NCBI GenBank assembly: GCA_021848555.1
Contig: JAJZUN010000066.1
Coordinates: forward strand, 1 to 10,150
Direction: 5' to 3'
DNA from: Pseudomonadota bacterium
GTDB lineage: Bacteria > Pseudomonadota > Gammaproteobacteria > Burkholderiales > SG8-39
DNA length: 10,150 bases
A program made the translations under genes and the position numbers. Positions 7,012 through 10,150 of this stretch are shown here, one piece after another. The notes beneath the pieces are model-generated. The model searched no databases. It was given only the letters and a program-made list of their open reading frames with translations, and was not told the origin of the DNA. Position 1 is the stretch's first letter; each line of letters opens with the position of its first letter.

Positions 7012-7347
7012 TCAGACTTGGCCGAGGATGCGTTTGACTTCGTGATCCAGTTCCGCGAGGTCGCGCTCGACAATAGCCCAGACCCCGTCCAAATTCACCT
7101 CTGCATAACCGTGGATCAGCCGGTCGCGCGTCCCGATGATTTTTCTCCAAGGCACGGAGTGTTCGTCAGACTTCAATTCGCTGCTGAGTTTTCGCGCCGC
7201 CTCGCCGATAATCTCGATCTGCCGAACGACCGCGCTTTGAATCATGTCATCCGCCATGAACGCGGCGCGGCCTGTTTCGGTGAAGCGGCGAATGCGCTCT
7301 ATAGCTTCGGCGATATGCACGACATACAGCTTGTCGCGATCATTCAT
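7012..7347 (-). CDS. hepT: HepT-type HEPN toxin (DUF86) of an MntA-HepT toxin-antitoxin pair
   Basis: A 111-residue, mostly helical protein. The HEPN ribonuclease signature RX4HXY is intact: Arg74, His79 and Tyr81 in GTRDRLIHGY (72-81). Other family features are the N-terminal helix with IAEAIERIRRF (12-22), IEIIGEAARKLS (44-55) and VPWRKIIG (65-72). HepT cleaves RNA and stops growth; its partner MntA neutralises it by adding AMP units to the tyrosine of the RX4HXY motif (established for the Shewanella pair). The ATG overlaps the antitoxin's TGA by four bases, so the antitoxin is made first. All catalytic residues are present, so the toxin appears functional. Its codon use is less GC-biased than the flanking housekeeping genes, consistent with an acquired module. 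Confidence 0.92.
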   Translation of the reverse strand: MNDRDKLYVVHIAEAIERIRRFTETGRAAFMADDMIQSAVVRQIEIIGEAARKLSSELKSDEHSVPWRKIIGTRDRLIHGYAEVNLDGVWAIVERDLAELDHEVKRILGQV

Positions 7348-7634
7348 AAGGCGCGGGCTTCGGCCAGAATACGATCCCTGATAAGAGGATGCAGTTCGGG
7401 CTCGGTGAGAAGATCCACCTTCACGCCCAGCGCATCCTCGAAATCTTGTTGCATTCCGACAAGCTCGAAGAGCGAAGTTCCTTTGCGCACATCCACCAGC
7501 AGGTCTATGTCACTGCCCTCCTTATCGACTCCCTTCACGACCGATCCGAACACGCGCAGATTGCTCGCGCCGTGTCCGGCAGCGATGGCAAGCAGTCGTT
7601 CTCGATGGGCGGCAAGTGCTTCGGAGGGCTTCAT
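7344..7634 (-). CDS. mntA: MntA-type nucleotidyltransferase antitoxin
   Basis: A 96-residue minimal nucleotidyltransferase. The active-site motif GSX10DXD is exact: Gly30-Ser31, then Asp42 and Asp44 in GSDIDLLVD (40-48). The third acidic residue expected in the fold is probably Asp74 in KVDLLT. Known MntA proteins transfer AMP from ATP onto HepT and so block its RNase activity. It lies 42 bases after the rlmI stop and overlaps hepT. The ATG at 7634 has no strong Shine-Dalgarno, and I see no convincing private promoter, so read-through from rlmI or a weak promoter inside rlmI is possible. Confidence 0.9.
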   Translation of the reverse strand: MKPSEALAAHRERLLAIAAGHGASNLRVFGSVVKGVDKEGSDIDLLVDVRKGTSLFELVGMQQDFEDALGVKVDLLTEPELHPLIRDRILAEARAL

Positions 7635-7676
7635 GGACGGTATTTTCGCAGGTTTTACCGCGCATCGCCTCTTGGT

Positions 7677-8864
7677 CTAGGCGCGCCTGACGAGCAGCCC
7701 CTTCAGATAGTCCCCTTCCGGAAAGGACAAAAGTACCGGATGATCTGCGGCCGCGGCAAAATGGCCGACAATTGATGCGTCCGCGCCCGCGTCGAGCGCC
7801 GCCCCGGCGAGGATTTTCTGGAACAGCTCGGCCGAAATGCCACCGGAACAGGAGAAGCTCGCGAGCAAGCCGCCGGGGCGCAACAGCTTCAACGCAAGCA
7901 GATTGATGTCCTTGTAGCCGCGCGCCGCCTTTTCCGCAAACGCCGCCGTCGGCGCAAATTTGGGCGGATCAAGCACGATGAGATCGAAGCTGCGTCCCTG
8001 GTCGCGCAGCACGCGCAACTGCTTGAACACGTCGGCTTCCTGCCATTCGGCGCGCGCCGCATCCAGATCGTTGCGGGCGAGGTTGTCCCGCGCCTGCGCC
8101 AGCGCGTCGGCGGAACTGTCCACCGACAGCACCGACGCCGCGCCGCCCGCGAGCGCGTTCAGCGTGAAGCCGCCGGTGTAGCAAAAACAATTGAGCACCT
8201 CGCGCCCCCGGCTGAGCGCGCCGATGCGCTTGCGGTTGTCGCGCTGATCGAGATAGAAGCCGGTTTTGTGCCCCGCGGCCACATCCACGCCATAGCTGAG
8301 GCCGTGCTCGCGCAGCTGCACGCCGGCGGCTGGCAGGGTGCCGTGGAGCGCGCCGCTGCGCGCGGGCAGGCCTTCGAGCTCGCGCACGTCGGCATCCGAA
8401 CGCTCATAGACGCAGGCGCAGCCGGTCAGTTCGTGCACCGCCTGCGCCAACTCGTCGCGCCAACGCTCCGCCCCCGCCGAGAGCAGCTGCAGCACCACCA
8501 CGTCGCCGTAGCGGTCGGCGATGACGCCGGGCAGGCCGTCGGATTCGCCGTGCACCAGACGCATCGCGTCGCTGTCCTCCGCGGCGAGCAGCCGCTCGCG
8601 CGCTTTCATTGCCTGCCGCAGACGCGCGCGCAGAAACCCTGCGTCCATGGTTTCTCTTTCGTCCCAACTCCAGATACGCGCGCGTATCTGCGATATGGGG
8701 CTATACGCGGCCGTCGCGAGAAATTTTCCGTCTGCAGCGTGCACCGCGACGGTATCGCCGGATTCAGGATTGCCTTCCAGCCGCGCCACCGCTCCGGAGA
8801 ACACCCAGGGATGGCGGCGCAGGAGGGATTTCTCGCGCCCCGGCTTGAGGATCAATTGCTTCAT
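7677..8864 (-). CDS. rlmI: RlmI-like 23S rRNA (cytosine-5) methyltransferase
   Basis: A 395-residue SAM-dependent methyltransferase; E. coli RlmI, of nearly equal length, makes m5C1962 in 23S rRNA. The N-terminal PUA domain (about 1-75) starts LILKPGREKSLLRRHPWVFSGA. The linker domain contains GLPGVIADRYGD (110-121). The catalytic Rossmann domain shows TGFYLDQRDNR (201-211), SAM-binding motif I NCFCYTGGFT (225-234), the acidic VLSVDSS (245-251), DPPKF (299-303) and FSCSGGIS (337-344). I use the ATG at 8864 because the family begins exactly here, although the frame is open to 9005 and the Shine-Dalgarno is weak. The assignment to RlmI rather than a paralogue of the same COG1092 group is likely but not certain. 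Confidence 0.88.
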   Translation of the reverse strand: MKQLILKPGREKSLLRRHPWVFSGAVARLEGNPESGDTVAVHAADGKFLATAAYSPISQIRARIWSWDERETMDAGFLRARLRQAMKARERLLAAEDSDAMRLVHGESDGLPGVIADRYGDVVVLQLLSAGAERWRDELAQAVHELTGCACVYERSDADVRELEGLPARSGALHGTLPAAGVQLREHGLSYGVDVAAGHKTGFYLDQRDNRKRIGALSRGREVLNCFCYTGGFTLNALAGGAASVLSVDSSADALAQARDNLARNDLDAARAEWQEADVFKQLRVLRDQGRSFDLIVLDPPKFAPTAAFAEKAARGYKDINLLALKLLRPGGLLASFSCSGGISAELFQKILAGAALDAGADASIVGHFAAAADHPVLLSFPEGDYLKGLLVRRA

Positions 8865-8990
8865 GGGCCGGCATGATAAGCCGTTTTCGGAGCGAAAGGG
8901 GCCACCGGCCGAAAACCCTCCGCCGTGCGCGGCCGGACCACGTGTTTGTTCTGGTATCCGCATTGCGCCACCCCACCGGATAATCGAGAT

Positions 8991-9033
8991 GGTTGATACG
9001 CGCATTGCAGAATGCGAACGGTAGGAATCAACC
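8991..9033. repeat. Composite inverted repeat (two nested stems)
   Basis: Outer arms GGTTGAT (8991-8997) and ATCAACC (9027-9033) enclose a second perfect palindrome, CGCATT-gcag-AATGCG (9001-9016). The inner octamer CGCATTGC also occurs as a direct copy at 8959-8966. It lies upstream of rlmI and could act in its leader, or be a piece of a dispersed repeat. Confidence 0.5.
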
Positions 9034-9052
9034 CTTTGAGAGATCCGCTGAA

Positions 9053-9096
9053 AGTCTCAGTTCGAGACTGTAGCGACGCCCACAACGTCGCTACAG
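9053..9096. repeat. Strong hairpin with an overlapping alternative hairpin
   Basis: CTGTAGCGACG (9068-9078) and CGTCGCTACAG (9086-9096) are perfect 11-base arms around a 7-base loop. A competing stem AGTCTC (9053-9058) with GAGACT (9064-9069) shares two bases with it, so both cannot form fully at once. Neither strand has a T-run after the stem, so it is not a standard intrinsic terminator. A REP-type repeat is a reasonable alternative. Confidence 0.65.
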
Positions 9097-9117
9097 AATG
9101 ACAGCCTCGCATCCATG

Positions 9118-9328
9118 CTGTTGAAAAACTCGAAATGGCACGGGCAGCGATTTTCTGCCAGATTCTGTTCTGATCGAAAATGGCATTCTCTGTCCATTAT
9201 TGAAGCAACGGACAAGCCCTCCAGCGCGATATCAACGCACCCCGGTACGCCCCCAGCCTGATGCGACCTCCGAATTCTACGCGGGCTAGAATTCTTTCAT
9301 CATTAACAGAAACCGAGTTTTTCAACAG
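9118..9328. mobile_element. MITE-like unit or IS remnant with 15-base terminal inverted repeats
   Basis: CTGTTGAAAAACTCG (9118-9132) is repeated exactly as its reverse complement at 9314-9328, bounding 211 bases without a transposase. The sequence CTGTTGAAAAACTC resembles terminal repeats of several DDE-transposase insertion sequences, so a non-autonomous derivative is likely. No obvious target-site duplication flanks it. Inside are a perfect 8-base palindrome at 9272-9294 and two near-copies of CGAAATGGCA (9131-9140, and 9175-9185 with one extra A). The family cannot be named from the sequence alone. Confidence 0.55.
9272..9294. repeat. AT-rich palindrome inside the MITE-like unit
   Basis: GAATTCTA (9272-9279) and TAGAATTC (9287-9294) are perfect arms around the GC-rich loop CGCGGGC. 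It is followed on the plus strand by TTTCAT. The stem is AT-rich, which fits an operator or an element-internal structure better than a terminator. Confidence 0.45.
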
Positions 9329-9552
9329 AATACAGCGGTAACGGTCCGTCAGCGGTAGACTCGAGCCTTGGCTCGCTCCCCAGAAAGGGCCCATGTGGAC
9401 ACTGGACCACGGTTATCGATTTGGCTAGCCCCTCCAACGAACGACCGGCGCCAACCTAAAGTCGTCAGATGACGTCTGAAAATCTACCGACGACGGCCAA
9501 ACCGACACGATATCTGTGTTCCCATCAACATCAATTTCGGTATTGGCGAGAA

Positions 9553-9747
9553 TTATGCATTTTCCTCGAGATGAGCAGCAAGTTTCTTGACGAATGTGTC
9601 AATTTCCGACAGCGATATCACTGCATGGAAACCATTTTTGTCGCGAAAAGAAAAAGCCGCTACCTCGCCATCTTCGTGGACAGGATCGATCTTGAAGTGT
9701 GCCACCGCGTTTCTCATTCTGGGGTCTGCGCGCCCCCGATCGTGCAT
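9553..9747 (-). pseudogene. C-terminal remnant of a HEPN-like protein
   Basis: Reading on the minus strand, the segment ending at the TAA (9553-9555) encodes MRNAVAHFKIDPVHEDGEV, then FSFRDKNGFHAVISLSE and a final amphipathic helix TFVKKLAAHLEENA. RNAVAH fits the HEPN catalytic signature RX4H, and the text after it reads like a genuine protein end. The helices that should precede the motif are missing. The frame stays open to 9885, but residues upstream of about 9750 look unlike a protein and overlap the leader and 5' end of the recombinase gene, and no start codon here has a ribosome site. I infer that the recombinase element cut off the N-terminal part. The exact junction is unknown; the upper boundary given is simply an in-frame ATG. 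The segment is lower in GC than its surroundings. Confidence 0.45.
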
Positions 9748-9764
9748 CGCAGCAAGAGCAAGCC

Positions 9765-9783
9765 ATGCCATCCGATGCCATCC
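9765..9783. repeat. Short tandem-like direct repeat at the presumed element edge
   Basis: ATGCCATCC occurs at 9765-9773 and again at 9775-9783, a 10-base period. It directly abuts the stem-loop in front of the recombinase, and may mark the junction between the interrupted gene and the mobile element. Confidence 0.4.
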
Positions 9784-9816
9784 TCGTTCTGGGAATGTTC
9801 CCAGCCACGACGAGGA
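9781..9816 (+). promoter_or_regulatory. Stem-loop that hides the recombinase Shine-Dalgarno
   Basis: The inner arms CTGGGAA (9789-9795) and TTCCCAG (9798-9804) are perfect around TG. The outer arms TCCTCGT (9781-9787) and ACGAGGA (9810-9816) are also perfect. Between the two helices are one base on the left and five on the right. The right outer arm covers most of the AGGAG (9813-9817) that serves the ATG at 9824. As RNA this would block ribosome access; as DNA it could be a subterminal structure of the mobile element. Confidence 0.6.
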
Positions 9817-9823
9817 GAACGAC

Positions 9824-10150
9824 ATGTCTGAATTGCGCCAACGGATGGACGAGGCCATGGTGTTGCGCGGGTTTGCCGTGCGCACGCGCGAAGCGTATCT
9901 ATCTTGTGTGACGGCCTTGGCTAAGCATTACCGGCGCCCGCCCGACCAGCTCGGCGGTGATGAGCTTCAGGCCTACTTGCTGCACCTCATCACCGAGAAG
10001 AAACTGGCCTACGCCAGCGTCAACCAGGCCGCCTGCGCCCTTCGCTTTCTGTTTGAGCGCGTGCTCAAACGGCCGAATGCGCGCTTCGACATCCCCATGG
10101 CCAAGGTGCCCAAGCGTCTGCCGCAAATGCTCTCGCGCGAGGAGGTCGCG
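9824..10150 (+). CDS. Tyrosine recombinase/integrase, N-terminal part (IS91-associated type)
   Basis: The frame runs from the ATG at 9824 to the window edge without a stop (109 residues visible). It starts MSELRQRMDEAMVLRGFAVR, followed by TREAYLSCVTALAKHYRR and YASVNQAACALRFLFERVL, then KVPKRLPQMLSREEVA. This is the SAM-like core-binding domain of phage-integrase-family recombinases, with the start of the hinge (KRLPQxLSREEV) leading to the catalytic domain beyond the window. The wording is closest to the recombinases encoded beside IS91-family transposases; integron integrases and XerC/D share the fold but match less well. AGGAG at 9813-9817 lies six bases before the ATG. It is the only plus-strand gene in the window and marks a mobile element continuing to the right. 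The catalytic Arg/His/Tyr residues cannot be checked here. Confidence 0.85.
   Translation, partial: MSELRQRMDEAMVLRGFAVRTREAYLSCVTALAKHYRRPPDQLGGDELQAYLLHLITEKKLAYASVNQAACALRFLFERVLKRPNARFDIPMAKVPKRLPQMLSREEVA

Larger units (their letters stand above)
8865..9552. other. Non-coding, palindrome-rich interval
   Basis: No convincing gene is seen in these 688 bases. Short open frames exist on both strands but lack recognisable protein features or ribosome sites. The stretch holds the upstream region of rlmI, a chain of inverted repeats between 8991 and 9096, a 211-base MITE-like unit (9118-9328), and lower-GC sequence after about 9440 that leads into a gene remnant. A small palindrome, CGAGCC-TT-GGCTCG, sits at 9362-9375. 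The texture is that of a repeatedly invaded or decayed intergenic region. Confidence 0.6.

Noticed and set aside
7001..7017. GTCTG-7-CAGAC stem across the hepT stop as a terminator
   Set aside because: Five base pairs with no following T-run on either strand.
8865..9005. 47-residue upstream extension of rlmI
   Set aside because: RlmI proteins start at the MKQLILKPGR-like sequence; the extension has no domain character and lies in the structured leader.
8991..9096. Integron attC site or CRISPR repeat as an explanation for the palindromes
   Set aside because: The arms do not match the attC core consensus (GTTRRRY / RYYYAAC) and there is no regular repeat-spacer pattern.
9197..9394. 65-codon minus-strand open frame overlapping the MITE-like unit
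   Set aside because: It crosses the right terminal repeat, lacks a ribosome site and shows no transposase-like residues.
9469..9831. 120-codon plus-strand open frame before the recombinase
   Set aside because: It is antisense to the more protein-like HEPN remnant, has no recognisable motif and ends just inside the recombinase start.

Overview
The window looks like a chromosomal segment of a GC-rich betaproteobacterium. This is inferred from protein style, gene content and the HslV N-terminus, which carries a six-residue leader before Thr-Thr; no rRNA or other taxonomic marker is present. Every gene is on the minus strand except a tyrosine recombinase that enters at the right edge on the plus strand.

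Left part (1-2231), read right to left: the HslV peptidase and HslU ATPase (heat-shock protease), followed 16 bases later by the start of a periplasmic PCu(A)C-type copper chaperone cut by the window edge. A sigma-32-like promoter candidate lies directly upstream of hslV.

Middle part (2253-6831): a compact metal-homeostasis operon in the order CobW/COG0523 GTPase, small secreted or membrane-anchored DUF2946-like protein, coiled-coil outer-membrane beta-barrel, ZnuA-like periplasmic metal-binding protein, ABC-3 permease. Spacings are 9, 88 and 19 bases, then a 4-base overlap. The parts suggest zinc (or related metal) entry through the outer membrane, capture in the periplasm, transfer across the inner membrane and delivery by a metallochaperone. 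The ABC ATPase expected between binding protein and permease is absent from the window.

Right-middle part (7012-8864): an RlmI-type 23S rRNA methyltransferase followed by an MntA-HepT toxin-antitoxin pair (nucleotidyltransferase antitoxin plus HEPN toxin) with a 4-base overlap.

Right end (8865-10150): a non-coding stretch of nearly 700 bases packed with palindromes, including a 211-base MITE-like unit with perfect 15-base terminal inverted repeats. It is followed by the C-terminal remnant of a second, different HEPN-like protein, and then the N-terminal half of a tyrosine recombinase of the kind that accompanies IS91-like elements. The recombinase's Shine-Dalgarno sequence lies inside a strong stem-loop. 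This end looks like the edge of a mobile element that interrupted an older gene. The main items for a second look are the ATPase-less metal operon, the structured border of the recombinase element and the palindrome cluster. I did not find a clearly new multi-gene system.
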